The position numbers were made by a program, and so were the translations under genes. A stretch of DNA of 64,000 nucleotides, taken from Sediminibacterium sp. TEGAF015. GTDB taxonomy: Bacteria > Bacteroidota > Bacteroidia > Chitinophagales > Chitinophagaceae. Below are positions 46,194-55,507 of this stretch, in pieces (position 1 is the first letter of the stretch; the number at the start of each line of letters is the position of its first letter). A model generated the notes under the pieces. The model was not told the DNA's origin. It saw nothing but the letters and a program-made list of their open reading frames with translations, and did no database searches. Location: the NCBI RefSeq assembly GCF_025997995.1, contig NZ_AP026683.1, positions 186,501 through 250,500 of the forward strand, given 5' to 3'.

Positions 46194-46224
46194 TTGAATT
46201 CGTGACTTTACAGTGACAATTTTG
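46194..46224 (+). promoter_or_regulatory. Probable promoter of the hemerythrin-like gene
   Basis: TTG at 46194-46196, 20-base spacer, CAATTTTG at 46217-46224 (one mismatch to TAnnTTTG), 18 bases before the ATG. The imperfect -7 box would fit an activator-dependent promoter. Confidence 0.45.
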
Positions 46225-46242
46225 TAGGGTAAAAAATTACCC

Positions 46243-46779
46243 ATGTGTAAACATGCAGACCAGACTGCCGAATTCATTGCTCACCTTTTAGATAATGTAT
46301 ACCCTTGTCTGGAATTGAAAATTCAGAATGCCATTCATTGCCCTTATCTAAAAGAGTTTGATGCAGAAGCTACGTCCTATCTCCAAGAGCTGATGCAACA
46401 GATAAAAAATGATTTTAGTTCATTGGTAACCTGTGAGCAAAAACTGGTTTTCCCTTCGGTGATGAAAGTATTCAATGCAAATTCTGCCAAGGAAGTTCCC
46501 ATTCCCAACTTGTTTGATATGATGCAACTAACTAGGAGCAAAGAGCATAAAATCATGGCTCAGGTGAATTCGCTGACCAGTCTTCTTTCTACCAATACCT
46601 GGAATAAAGCAGCGATAAAACAACATGATTTAGCCAATGCTTTTAATGAAAGCTTTGTAAAGGAAAAATACAAGTGGAACAAAATGATTGAAGACAGATT
46701 AAATGCCTGCAGTTGTTTTAGATCGAATATATACAAAGGGCTAGGTCTGAATCCACATGACAAGTCGGTAAATAATTAA
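46243..46779 (+). CDS. Degenerate hemerythrin-like (RIC/ScdA-type) protein, unknown function
   Basis: A 178-residue, mostly helical cytoplasmic protein. TCEQKLVFPSVMKVF (63-77) and RSKEHKIMAQVNSLTSLL (98-115) resemble the metal-binding helices of the Fe-S repair protein RIC (ScdA/YtfE), which read HxxxEExLFP and EHxxIG..L..L. Glu65 and the Glu101-His102 pair are kept, but the His four residues before Glu65 is Leu, and the other ligands are not evident. Cysteines at 2, 22, 33, 64, 156 and 158 are extra. Location between an FNR-like regulator and the cbb3 operon supports an oxygen/NO-related job. Homology is a tentative reading. Confidence 0.55.
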   Translation: MCKHADQTAEFIAHLLDNVYPCLELKIQNAIHCPYLKEFDAEATSYLQELMQQIKNDFSSLVTCEQKLVFPSVMKVFNANSAKEVPIPNLFDMMQLTRSKEHKIMAQVNSLTSLLSTNTWNKAAIKQHDLANAFNESFVKEKYKWNKMIEDRLNACSCFRSNIYKGLGLNPHDKSVNN

Positions 46780-46834
46780 AAATTTCGTTTATATAATTCA
46801 AAAAATTAAGTAACTTTTAACAACCTTTTACCTC

Positions 46835-49261
46835 ATGTTGAATAAGACCTTAGAATCCACCAAATGCTTTCACTGCGGTGACGCTTGTGTTGGTGAGCCT
46901 GTGGTTTTTGACGACAAATCTTTTTGCTGTAAAGGGTGTAGCTCTGTGTATCAGATTCTGAATAAAAGCAATCTTTGCGAGTATTACAATCTGCACGATG
47001 CTTCTGGTGTAAAAATGAGTGAAGCAAGTGACCCTAAAAAGTTTGCTTTTCTCGACAATCCACAAATTGCAGCCAATTATATTGTTTTTTCGAAGCCAGC
47101 CCAGATTGCTGTACAATTCTATTTGCCTCAGATTCATTGCAGTTCCTGCATCTGGTTATTGGAAAATTTGCAGAAAGTACACGAGGGTATCTATTTTTCA
47201 ACCGTTCATTTTCCAACCAAAGAATTAACGGTGTATCTGGATCCTGAAAAAATTAGTATCCGGGCTACAGCTGAGTTGTTGGCGTCGGTTGGATATGAAC
47301 CCTATATTACATTAAACGATGGTCAGGAAGCCAAACGCGAACAGAAAATAGTAGCCCGAACAGCCATGATTAAAATTGGTATTGCCGGATTCTGCTTTGC
47401 GAATATTATGATGTTGAGCTTTCCTGAATATTTAGGATTGGAAACCATTACAAGGGATGGATTGAATGCCAATGTATTCCGTTATGTAAATCTTTTACTG
47501 GCTTTACCCGTTTTATTGTACAGCGGCGCTGAATTTTTTATCAATTCTGTGTTTAGCTTCAAACAAAGAAGACTGAATATAGACGCGCCCATTGCCTTAG
47601 CTCTTGCAGTAACTTTTGGTAGAAGTGTCTATGAAATATTATCAGGAACTGGGGGAGGATATTTAGACAGTATGTCTGGCATTATCTTCTTTATGTTATT
47701 AGGAAGATCATTCCAGACCAAAACATTTGCAGATCTCTCTTTCAACAGAGATTTTACTTCCTATTTTCCCGTAGCTGTTTGTTTGCTGGATAAAGAAGGA
47801 AATGAAACTTTTGTACCTGTTCAGGAAGTAAAACCAGATGATACGATCCGAATCCGCAACAACGAAGTCATACCTGTAGATGGTATGCATATTAAAGGTA
47901 AAGCTGAAATTGATTACAGTTTTGTTACTGGAGAAAATGAACCTGTTACATTGGCTATCGGAGATTTAATTTACGCTGGAGGTAAGCAAATGACAGGGGC
48001 GATAGATGTATTGGTAGTAAAGCCGTTTTCTCAAAATAGTTTTACCAAGCTTTGGAATAATGACGCCTTTAAAAAGTCGGATAAAAACGATTATTCTTTT
48101 ACTACCGTTATCAGCAATTATTTTTCTGTAGTTGTGTTATCAGTAGCATTCAGCAGTTTTATTTTCTGGTATGGTACTAATTTAGATTATGCCTGGCAGT
48201 CTATGACAGCCGTATTAATTGTTGCTTGTCCCTGTGCTTTATTAATCACAGCAACTTTTACTGAAGGATTTGTACTTAATATTTTCAGCAAGCATGGTTT
48301 GTTCTTAAAAAATGCGCTGGTATTGCAGAATATTGCCAAAATTAATCAGGTAGTATTTGATAAAACAGGCACACTCACTTATCCTCATGCATCTACTGTA
48401 CAGTATGAAGGGAAGCCTTTGAATGCTCTAGATAAGGAAGTAATTGGTGCGATGGCTGCTCAGTCGATGCATCCGCTTAGTAAAGCCATTGCTAAAGAAT
48501 TAAGTGCTGGTCAAAGACTGATTGCTCATATAAAAGAAGTTCCTGGTGCGGGTATTGAAGCCTGGGAAAATGAAACGCATTACAAATTAGGTTCTGCTGT
48601 TTTTGTAGGTAAGGCACATGAAGATGCGAATGGATCTGAAGTCTGGGTATCAGTAGATGGTTCAGTACTCGGAAAATTTGTGATTCAAAATGTATTGCGT
48701 GCACATGTAGAAAGACTTATTCAGGAACTGCCTTACCCAGTTACGGTATTAAGCGGTGATAACAATAGATCCGAAGCATATTTAAAACAGCATTTGCAAA
48801 GATCGGTTCAGTATTTATTTAATCAGACACCACAGGAAAAGCTTCAGTACATTGATTATCTGAGAAAAGCCGGGAAGGAAGTAATGATGGTAGGGGATGG
48901 ATTAAATGATGCAGGAGCTTTGAGTAAAAGCAATGTTGGTATTGCGGTTGTAGATAACACCATACAGTTTTCTCCTGCCAGCGATGCTATTATGTTATCT
49001 GAAAAATTACCATTGCTGGATCAATATATCCGCGCAGCCAAATGGTCAAAAAATCTCATAAAAACCACTTTTATTATTTCGACTTTATACAATGTAGTTG
49101 GCTTGTATTTTTCTGTAACAGCACAGATGTCTCCATTGGTGGCTGCTATTTTAATGCCTTCCAGCACTTTCACTATTGTAATGACTACTATGCTGGGCTC
49201 TGCCTTGATAGAGAAATTGTGTTTTCAACCTATTCTGAATCCTAAAAATGTAAAAGCATGA
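46835..49261 (+). CDS. ccoI: Cu+-translocating P-type ATPase for cbb3 oxidase assembly
   Basis: An 808-residue CcoI/FixI-type ATPase that supplies copper to the oxidase. N-terminal Cys-rich FCHC-like region (CFHCGDACVG, FCCKGCSSVY) precedes a heavy-metal-associated domain with CSSCIW. Then come eight membrane helices, TGE, the CPC motif in VACPCALL (near 465), DKTGTL (phospho-Asp near 508), SMHPL and GDGLNDAGAL. The stop overlaps the ccoS start by four bases. Operon context secures its role in cytochrome oxidase assembly over general copper export. Confidence 0.95.
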   Translation: MLNKTLESTKCFHCGDACVGEPVVFDDKSFCCKGCSSVYQILNKSNLCEYYNLHDASGVKMSEASDPKKFAFLDNPQIAANYIVFSKPAQIAVQFYLPQIHCSSCIWLLENLQKVHEGIYFSTVHFPTKELTVYLDPEKISIRATAELLASVGYEPYITLNDGQEAKREQKIVARTAMIKIGIAGFCFANIMMLSFPEYLGLETITRDGLNANVFRYVNLLLALPVLLYSGAEFFINSVFSFKQRRLNIDAPIALALAVTFGRSVYEILSGTGGGYLDSMSGIIFFMLLGRSFQTKTFADLSFNRDFTSYFPVAVCLLDKEGNETFVPVQEVKPDDTIRIRNNEVIPVDGMHIKGKAEIDYSFVTGENEPVTLAIGDLIYAGGKQMTGAIDVLVVKPFSQNSFTKLWNNDAFKKSDKNDYSFTTVISNYFSVVVLSVAFSSFIFWYGTNLDYAWQSMTAVLIVACPCALLITATFTEGFVLNIFSKHGLFLKNALVLQNIAKINQVVFDKTGTLTYPHASTVQYEGKPLNALDKEVIGAMAAQSMHPLSKAIAKELSAGQRLIAHIKEVPGAGIEAWENETHYKLGSAVFVGKAHEDANGSEVWVSVDGSVLGKFVIQNVLRAHVERLIQELPYPVTVLSGDNNRSEAYLKQHLQRSVQYLFNQTPQEKLQYIDYLRKAGKEVMMVGDGLNDAGALSKSNVGIAVVDNTIQFSPASDAIMLSEKLPLLDQYIRAAKWSKNLIKTTFIISTLYNVVGLYFSVTAQMSPLVAAILMPSSTFTIVMTTMLGSALIEKLCFQPILNPKNVKA

Positions 49262-49419
49262 GTATAATTATAATGTTATTAATCATCAGTTTACTGGTAG
49301 CAACTGGATTTTTGATTGCTTTTGTCTGGGGTTCAAAAACAGGACAATTTGATGATTCTTTTACGCCCGCTAATAAAATATTTTTTGATCAAACCCATCA
49401 ACCAACAGAGAATAAATAA
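49258..49419 (+). CDS. ccoS: cbb3 oxidase assembly protein CcoS
   Basis: A 53-residue protein: one transmembrane helix (about residues 3-24) followed by GSKTGQFDDSFTPANKIFFD, the family pattern of a Gly-Gln-Phe-Asp-Asp segment after the helix. CcoS is needed to insert heme/copper into the catalytic subunit. It starts ATG 49258 inside the ccoI stop (ATGA overlap) and ends six bases before ccoNO, so it is translationally coupled. Confidence 0.92.
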   Translation: MSIIIMLLIISLLVATGFLIAFVWGSKTGQFDDSFTPANKIFFDQTHQPTENK

Positions 49420-49425
49420 ACAACC

Positions 49426-51561
49426 ATGCAGTTAGAAAAATTCACTTACGACAATTCCATCGTCCGGAAATTTGCTTTTGCCACTGTTCTGTGGGCATTA
49501 GTAGGGATGCTGGTAGGGGTAATCATTGCTTTTCAGCTTGCTTATCCTGCACTTAATTTAGGTATTTCATTAACCAGTTTTGGTAGATTAAGACCGCTCC
49601 ACACGAATGCAGTCATTTTTGCATTTGTAGGTAATGGTATTTACACCGGGGTATATTATATGATGCCTCGTTTGCTAAAAACCAGTATGTGGAGTAAGTC
49701 ACTCGGTAATCTTCATTTCTGGAGCTGGCAGTTAATAATAGTGGCTGCTGCTATCACTTTGCCATTGGGTTTAACACAGGGCAAGGAATATGCAGAATTA
49801 ATTTGGCCTATTGATATTGCCATCACCCTGGTTTGGGTAATTTTTGGTATCAATATGTTTGCTACCATCTTAACCAGAAGAGAGCGACATCTATATGTGG
49901 CCATTTGGTTTATTATTGGTACCTGGGTTACCGTTGCTTTGTTGCATATTGTGAACTCATTTGCTTTGCCTACTTCACTTACTCATAGCTATAGTTGGTA
50001 TGCAGGTGTGCAGGATGCATTGGTTCAATGGTGGTATGGTCACAATGCTGTAGCATTCTTCCTTACAACCCCAATGTTGGGTATTATGTATTATTTTATT
50101 CCCAAAGCTGCAGGAAGACCAGTTTACTCTTATAAATGGAGTATCATTCACTTCTGGGCTTTGATATTCATTTATATCTGGGCAGGTCCTCACCACTTGT
50201 TATATACTGCTTTGCCTGATTGGGCTCAATCACTAGGAGTAGTGTTCAGCGTGATGCTGATTTTACCAAGTTGGGGAGGTATGTTAAATGGTATTTTCAC
50301 TTTAAGAGGTGCTTGGGATAAAGTAAAAGAAGATCCCATTTTAAAAATGTTTGTAGTGGCGCTTACCTGTTATGGTATGAGTACGTTTGAAGGACCTATG
50401 TTGTCATTGAAGAATGTAAACGGTATTGCGCACTATACTGATTGGGTAGTTGCACACGTTCACGTTGGTGCACTCGGTTGGAACGGATTTCTGATTTTCG
50501 GTATGTTATATTGGTTAGTGCCACGTTTATACAATACCAAATTGTATTCTGTTAAAATGGCCAATACCCATTTCTTAATTGGTACTGTAGGTATTCTGTT
50601 GTATGCCATTCCTATGTATTGGGCAGCTATATCTCAGGCCTTAATGTGGAAACAGTTTACTCCCGAAGGACAGTTGAAGTTCCAGTTCCTGGAAACTGTT
50701 ACCCGTATCATTCCTATGTATATTGTAAGAGGAATTGGCGGAACCATTTATTTAACTGGTGCAGTTCTGATGGTAATCAACTTAGTAAAAACCGTTAAAG
50801 CTGGTTCATTTATTGGTGAAGAAACAGGCGAAGCTCCTGCGTTGGCATCACAGCCTTTACCAGCTGGAAAAGTTTACTGGCATTCTATCATCGAAAGAAG
50901 ACCTGTACAAATGCTAGTGATGAGTTTGATTGTAGTATCTATTGGTGGTGCCATTGAAATTATCCCAACATTTATTGTGAAGGAAAATGTACCTACTATC
51001 AGTACTGTTAAGCCATATACTCCACTTGAATTACAGGGAAGAGATATTTATATCAGAGAAGGTTGCTACACTTGTCACTCTCAAATGGTACGACCTTTCA
51101 GAGATGAAGTAGCACGTTACGGTGATTATTCTAAAGCCGGTGAATCTGTATATGATCATCCTTTCCAGTGGGGTAGTAAGCGAACTGGTCCGGATTTGGC
51201 ACGCTTGTCTAATAAATACCCGAATAGCTGGCATTACCGTCATATGAATGATCCAGAAGAAATTTCACAGGGATCTATCATGCCACCATATCCATGGTTA
51301 TTAGATAATGATTTAGATATCAGTACTACACCTGGAAAAATCAGAGCCATGCAAACTTTGGGTGTACCTTATCCTGAAGGATACGATCAGAAAGCAAACA
51401 GTGATTTGAAAATGCAGGCGGATGAAATTGCTGCAGATTTGAAAGCAAATAACATTAAGGCAAATAGTGGAAAAGAAATTATCGCATTGATTGCTTATTT
51501 GCAAAGATTGGGTGCCGATTTGAAAAAAGCACCTGCAGCAGAAATCAAAAACTTACACTAA
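49426..51561 (+). CDS. ccoNO: cbb3 cytochrome c oxidase fused subunits I and II
   Basis: A 711-residue fusion. Residues about 1-480 are the CcoN heme-copper subunit with twelve or more helices and His ligands in PLHTNAVIF, WYGHNAVAF, WAGPHHLLYT and DWVVAHVHVGALGWNGF. Residues about 520-711 are CcoO with the heme c site GCYTCHSQMVRPF. The enzyme is the high-affinity terminal oxidase used at low oxygen. Fusion of ccoN and ccoO is characteristic of many Bacteroidota; no frameshift is involved. Confidence 0.97.
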   Translation: MQLEKFTYDNSIVRKFAFATVLWALVGMLVGVIIAFQLAYPALNLGISLTSFGRLRPLHTNAVIFAFVGNGIYTGVYYMMPRLLKTSMWSKSLGNLHFWSWQLIIVAAAITLPLGLTQGKEYAELIWPIDIAITLVWVIFGINMFATILTRRERHLYVAIWFIIGTWVTVALLHIVNSFALPTSLTHSYSWYAGVQDALVQWWYGHNAVAFFLTTPMLGIMYYFIPKAAGRPVYSYKWSIIHFWALIFIYIWAGPHHLLYTALPDWAQSLGVVFSVMLILPSWGGMLNGIFTLRGAWDKVKEDPILKMFVVALTCYGMSTFEGPMLSLKNVNGIAHYTDWVVAHVHVGALGWNGFLIFGMLYWLVPRLYNTKLYSVKMANTHFLIGTVGILLYAIPMYWAAISQALMWKQFTPEGQLKFQFLETVTRIIPMYIVRGIGGTIYLTGAVLMVINLVKTVKAGSFIGEETGEAPALASQPLPAGKVYWHSIIERRPVQMLVMSLIVVSIGGAIEIIPTFIVKENVPTISTVKPYTPLELQGRDIYIREGCYTCHSQMVRPFRDEVARYGDYSKAGESVYDHPFQWGSKRTGPDLARLSNKYPNSWHYRHMNDPEEISQGSIMPPYPWLLDNDLDISTTPGKIRAMQTLGVPYPEGYDQKANSDLKMQADEIAADLKANNIKANSGKEIIALIAYLQRLGADLKKAPAAEIKNLH

Positions 51562-51572
51562 AATTCATTTGT

Positions 51573-51734
51573 ATGAAATTTAAAAATTATGTAACAAGCA
51601 TTGATAACGTTAATATATATCCAATGATATCATTGGTCATATTTACTGTTTTCTTTGCGGTAGTTACCTGGTATGTTTTTTCTGCTAACAAAGAAAAAAT
51701 GGAAAAGAATAGTCAAATACCAATCAATGACTGA
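51573..51734 (+). CDS. ccoQ: CcoQ-like small cbb3 oxidase subunit
   Basis: A 53-residue protein with one central transmembrane helix (about residues 18-37, ISLVIFTVFFAVVTWYVF) and a charged C-terminal end (SANKEKMEKN). Its position between ccoNO and ccoP, its size and topology identify it as CcoQ, although sequence conservation in that family is low. It starts 12 bases after ccoNO and its stop overlaps the ccoP start by eight bases. Confidence 0.82.
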   Translation: MKFKNYVTSIDNVNIYPMISLVIFTVFFAVVTWYVFSANKEKMEKNSQIPIND

Positions 51735-52947
51735 TAAAAATAATTTTATGTTTACCACAATCACTTATAATCAAAATTACAAAGCCATCATTCAAAGAAT
51801 GTTGCTGCTTTTGCTGGCTATGCTGGCTGCAAATATTATCTGGGCACAGGATGCTGCTGCTGCACCTGCTGCTCCCAAGGATGTCTTTTATGATTCCACG
51901 GTTGCCTATGTATTACTAACCGTAATTGGCTTACTCGCTATTGTAATTTACATGCTGGGTAATGTGTTTGTATTGGCCATTAAAAATAAAATGGACCAGG
52001 AAAAGCATTCCGAAGCTGGCAAAGCTGCTGCACTTACTGTTCTAATGGTAATGGTTTCTGCTGGTTCCTTGTTTGCACAAGCAAATAATGTGCCTGCCGG
52101 AACACCAACTGTAGTTTCAGAAACCATTGTTCAGTTGCTGGCATTTATTGTTGCCATTGAAATGATCATCATTATTTATTTTGCCAATGGTATACGATCA
52201 TTTTTAAAGAAAGAAGCAGCCACCAAAGCGTCTATTGCTATCGATGGAAGTTCAGCAGAAACTGTGAAAGAAAAAGTTTCTTGGTTTGATCGTCTGTACA
52301 ACAGAAATACTGCTGAAGATGTTGCCCGTTTGGATTTAGGCCATGATTATGATGGTATTAAAGAGCTGGATAATGAAGTTCCTGTATGGTGGAGATGGGG
52401 ATTTGCGATCAGCCTTTTATTTGGTGTAGTTTATTTATATCAATATCATATTGCTGAAACCAAACCCTTGCAACAACAAGAGTTAACCATGGATATGGAA
52501 AAAGCGGCAACAGAACAAGCGGCTTATCTTGAAAAATCAGCCAACAACGTAGATGAAAATACGGTTAAAATGTTAGCTGCTGATGATATTGCAAAGGGTA
52601 AGGAATTATTTATCAAGCCAGGTGCCTGTGCAACCTGTCATGCAGAAAACGGAAGTGGCATCGTGAACGGTGCACCAGGTATAGGACCTAACCTAACAGA
52701 TGATTACTGGTTGCATAAGGGCGACATTAAAGGAATTTTCTATTCCATCAAATATGGCTGGCCAGAAAAAGGGATGAAGAGCTGGAAAGATGATTATTCT
52801 CCCATTCAGATTGCTCAAATTGCAAGCTATGTGAAGTCTTTGCAGGGAACCAATCCTCAACCTGCTAAAGAGAAACAGGGTGAATTGTTTGTAGAACAAG
52901 GAGCCGCCGCTCCTGCAGATTCTACTTCTGCACCTGCTATGAAATAA
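51727..52947 (+). CDS. ccoP: cbb3 oxidase subunit III (CcoP), monoheme with N-terminal extension
   Basis: A 406-residue membrane cytochrome c. The canonical CcoP part starts near residue 205 with YDGIKELDNEVPVWW and a helix, then a single heme c domain with CATCH at 301-305 and a distal Met. Classical CcoP has two hemes; here only one CxxCH exists. About 200 residues precede the CcoP part and include a signal-like stretch (LLLLLAMLAANIIWAQ) and further hydrophobic segments near 60-85, 102-118 and 135-155. ATG 51727 overlaps the ccoQ stop; ATG 51748 is an alternative. Confidence 0.9.
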   Translation: MTDKNNFMFTTITYNQNYKAIIQRMLLLLLAMLAANIIWAQDAAAAPAAPKDVFYDSTVAYVLLTVIGLLAIVIYMLGNVFVLAIKNKMDQEKHSEAGKAAALTVLMVMVSAGSLFAQANNVPAGTPTVVSETIVQLLAFIVAIEMIIIIYFANGIRSFLKKEAATKASIAIDGSSAETVKEKVSWFDRLYNRNTAEDVARLDLGHDYDGIKELDNEVPVWWRWGFAISLLFGVVYLYQYHIAETKPLQQQELTMDMEKAATEQAAYLEKSANNVDENTVKMLAADDIAKGKELFIKPGACATCHAENGSGIVNGAPGIGPNLTDDYWLHKGDIKGIFYSIKYGWPEKGMKSWKDDYSPIQIAQIASYVKSLQGTNPQPAKEKQGELFVEQGAAAPADSTSAPAMK

Positions 52948-52961
52948 TATTAAGATTGATT

Positions 52962-54347
52962 ATGAGTGAGCCGAACCAACCCGATTTTCGAAGTTTACAT
53001 TCAACTGTAAATAGTAAAGGGAAAAGAAACTGGATATATGCATTGCAACCCAAGGGGAAGTTTTACCAATACAGAACTTATTTAAGCTATGTATATGTAA
53101 TATTATTCTTCACCATGCCTTTTATGCGCATTGATGGGAACCCCTTATTTCAGTTCAATATACCTCAGGGAGAATTCACGTTTTTCGGCTCACTCTTTAC
53201 TCCACAGGATTTTATCATGTTTGGCCTAGGCATGATCATCTTCATCCTGTTTGTAGTCATTTTTACTTTGATTTATGGACGTTTTTTTTGTGGCTGGATT
53301 TGTCCACAGACCATTTTCATGGAAATGATTTTCCGTAAAATAGAATACCTGATTGAAGGAGATGGAAATAAGCAAAAAATCAACAATGGCAAAAAGTGGA
53401 CAACTGAAATGTATGTCAGAAAAACGATTAAGCATATTGTTTTTCTCTTGCTAAGTTTTACTATTTCCAATACTTTTCTGGCTTATATCATTGGAACAGA
53501 TCAACTGTTTAAAATCATTACGGATCCTGTTTCGCAACATATCGGAGGATTTATTGCCATCGTATTCTTTACCCTAGTTTTTTATACTGTATATGCGTTC
53601 GTTCGCGAAATTGTGTGTACGGTTATTTGCCCTTATGGTAGACTGCAAGGGGTTTTGCTAGACAAGAATTCTATTGTGGTTGCGTATAACTATTTACGCG
53701 GAGAGCCTCGGAATAAAAAGAAAGCAACAGAAGGGGCGGGTGATTGTATTGATTGTGGCATGTGCGTGAATGTATGTCCTACCAATATTGATATCAGAAA
53801 TGGTACACAGCTGGAGTGTATCAATTGTACTGCCTGTATTGATGCCTGCAATATGATGATGAAGAAGGTGAACAGACCCGAAAATCTGATTACTTATGCT
53901 TCCGAAAACCAGATTGCATCCGGCAAGAAATTTGAATTCACTTATCGTATCAAGGCCTATTCTGGTGTGCTGGCGGTTTTGATTGTTTTACTGGGTATAT
54001 TAATTGTTACCCGCACCACATTTGATGCCACTATTTTGCGTGTGCCTGGGCAGGGGATGCAGGAAAATAAAGATGGTACCATTAGTAATTTATTCAGAAT
54101 TAAAGTAACCAATAAGAGCAACCTTGACCTTCCTTATGCATTGGTGCCGAGCAATCCGGATGTAAAAATTGAAAGAATCGGGCATAAGCTGGATACGCTG
54201 AAAGGAAGACAGCTAGCTGAGGAAACCTTCTTTATTAAAGTAGACACCAGTAAGATTGAGAAGCGAAAGGAAGAGTATGAAATAAAGCTGATGAGTGGCG
54301 ATAAGCTGATTGCCACAAAAAAAGCTATTTTTATCAGCGACTATTAA
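52962..54347 (+). CDS. ccoG: cbb3 oxidase accessory ferredoxin CcoG
   Basis: A 461-residue polytopic membrane protein (FixG/RdxA) that reduces copper for oxidase assembly. Five hydrophobic helices, WICPQTIFMEM and VICPYGRLQG motifs in the membrane part, two 4Fe-4S sites (CIDCGMCVNVCP and CINCTACIDACN), and a C-terminal Ig-like domain facing the periplasm. ATG 52962 is preferred over TTG 52956. ccoH follows nine bases after the stop. Confidence 0.96.
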   Translation: MSEPNQPDFRSLHSTVNSKGKRNWIYALQPKGKFYQYRTYLSYVYVILFFTMPFMRIDGNPLFQFNIPQGEFTFFGSLFTPQDFIMFGLGMIIFILFVVIFTLIYGRFFCGWICPQTIFMEMIFRKIEYLIEGDGNKQKINNGKKWTTEMYVRKTIKHIVFLLLSFTISNTFLAYIIGTDQLFKIITDPVSQHIGGFIAIVFFTLVFYTVYAFVREIVCTVICPYGRLQGVLLDKNSIVVAYNYLRGEPRNKKKATEGAGDCIDCGMCVNVCPTNIDIRNGTQLECINCTACIDACNMMMKKVNRPENLITYASENQIASGKKFEFTYRIKAYSGVLAVLIVLLGILIVTRTTFDATILRVPGQGMQENKDGTISNLFRIKVTNKSNLDLPYALVPSNPDVKIERIGHKLDTLKGRQLAEETFFIKVDTSKIEKRKEEYEIKLMSGDKLIATKKAIFISDY

Positions 54348-54356
54348 ATTAAGCAA

Positions 54357-54794
54357 ATGAATTGGGGCTATAGAATTGTATTGGCATTTGGAGCCGGAGT
54401 GGCATTTATCTTATTTCTTGTATGGAAAACCATGCAGGTAGATATTGAAATGGTAGAGACCAACTACTACGAGAAAGAAATGGCTTTTAATGGGAAAATG
54501 CAAGCTACCGCAAATGCCAATGCGCTACCACAAAAGATAGCAGTTAACAAGAAAGAAGGGAAAATAATCGTGACAGTTGATTCTTCTCTTACAGCAGCCA
54601 TCACTACGGGAGAAATTCATTTTTACAACCCTGCTTCAGAAAAATCTGATAAGAAAATGGCATTGCCTACCTCGAATCATGGGGTGTATATTTTTTCTGC
54701 AGCACAATTCAATAAAGGCAAATACATTGCCAAAATAAGTTTTACGAGTGCAGGTAAAAATTACTATGCAGAGGAAGTGATCTTTATTCCTTAA
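54357..54794 (+). CDS. ccoH: cbb3 oxidase assembly protein CcoH (FixH)
   Basis: A 145-residue protein with one N-terminal membrane anchor (about residues 6-24) and NYYEKEMAFNGKM, the recurrent FixH motif, before a beta-sandwich domain. CcoH stabilises the assembling oxidase. It lies between ccoG and the SafE-like gene, with only two bases before the latter. Confidence 0.93.
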   Translation: MNWGYRIVLAFGAGVAFILFLVWKTMQVDIEMVETNYYEKEMAFNGKMQATANANALPQKIAVNKKEGKIIVTVDSSLTAAITTGEIHFYNPASEKSDKKMALPTSNHGVYIFSAAQFNKGKYIAKISFTSAGKNYYAEEVIFIP

Positions 54795-54796
54795 TT

Positions 54797-55507
54797 ATGG
54801 AAGTGCTTCTACTATCTGGATTCGTATTGGGTTTCGCTGGAAGCGTCCATTGCGTGGGTATGTGTGGTCCTTTGGCCCTTTCCTTGCCCTTTCAACATTT
54901 TAGGGGCTGGCAAAAAGCACTAGCCATAGGAGGGTATCATTTCGGAAGAATAAGCAGTTATATGATCATAGGGATTATAGCTGGTGTTTTTGGAAGAGGT
55001 CTAAACTGGTTTGGACTTACCCAGATTCTTTCCATCGTCTTGGGATCCTTTATTGTTTTATCTGTACTATTACCCAGACTCTTTACGAAATTGAATTTGT
55101 CTTTTTTGAATGGTTTCAAACGATGGCAGATTACAACCATGCAGCAAATGCTGCAAAAGCGGTCAGCTTTCTCCATGTATTTCTTCGGGGTATTGAACGG
55201 ATTCCTTCCTTGTGGCTTGGTTTACACGGCAGTCGCTGCTTCATTGGTGGCACATACCATTACTGAGTCGATCCTTTTCATGGGAAGTTTTGGGTTAGGG
55301 ACCGTACCTGCAATGCTGCTGATTGTAATTGCTGCACAATCTTTAACATCTGAATTTAGACTGCAAATCAGGAGATGGATTCCAGTACTTTCCTTGATTG
55401 TCGGCATCCTTTTGATACTGCGAGGCTTGAATTTAGATATCCCTTTTGTAAGCCCGTATTTGCACAAAGCTATTCATGGCGCGGATGCTATAGAATGTGG
55501 ACACTAA
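54797..55507 (+). CDS. TauE/SafE-like membrane protein of the cbb3 cluster
   Basis: A 236-residue protein with about six helices. The opening FVLGFAGSVHCVGMCGPLAL with Cys residues in HCVGMCG, and the second repeat FFGVLNGFLPCGLVYTAVAASL, match the cytochrome biogenesis/urease-accessory (DsbD-like, UreH-type) branch of the TauE/SafE superfamily, often called sulfite exporter in annotation. The paired cysteines suggest metal (copper) transport or thiol transfer for oxidase assembly. It is the last gene of the operon. Confidence 0.88.
   Translation: MEVLLLSGFVLGFAGSVHCVGMCGPLALSLPFQHFRGWQKALAIGGYHFGRISSYMIIGIIAGVFGRGLNWFGLTQILSIVLGSFIVLSVLLPRLFTKLNLSFLNGFKRWQITTMQQMLQKRSAFSMYFFGVLNGFLPCGLVYTAVAASLVAHTITESILFMGSFGLGTVPAMLLIVIAAQSLTSEFRLQIRRWIPVLSLIVGILLILRGLNLDIPFVSPYLHKAIHGADAIECGH

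Noticed and set aside
46810..46834. TAACTTTT as a separate promoter for ccoI
   Set aside because: It misses the final G of TAnnTTTG and has no clear -33 element; transcription from the 46194-46224 promoter is as likely.
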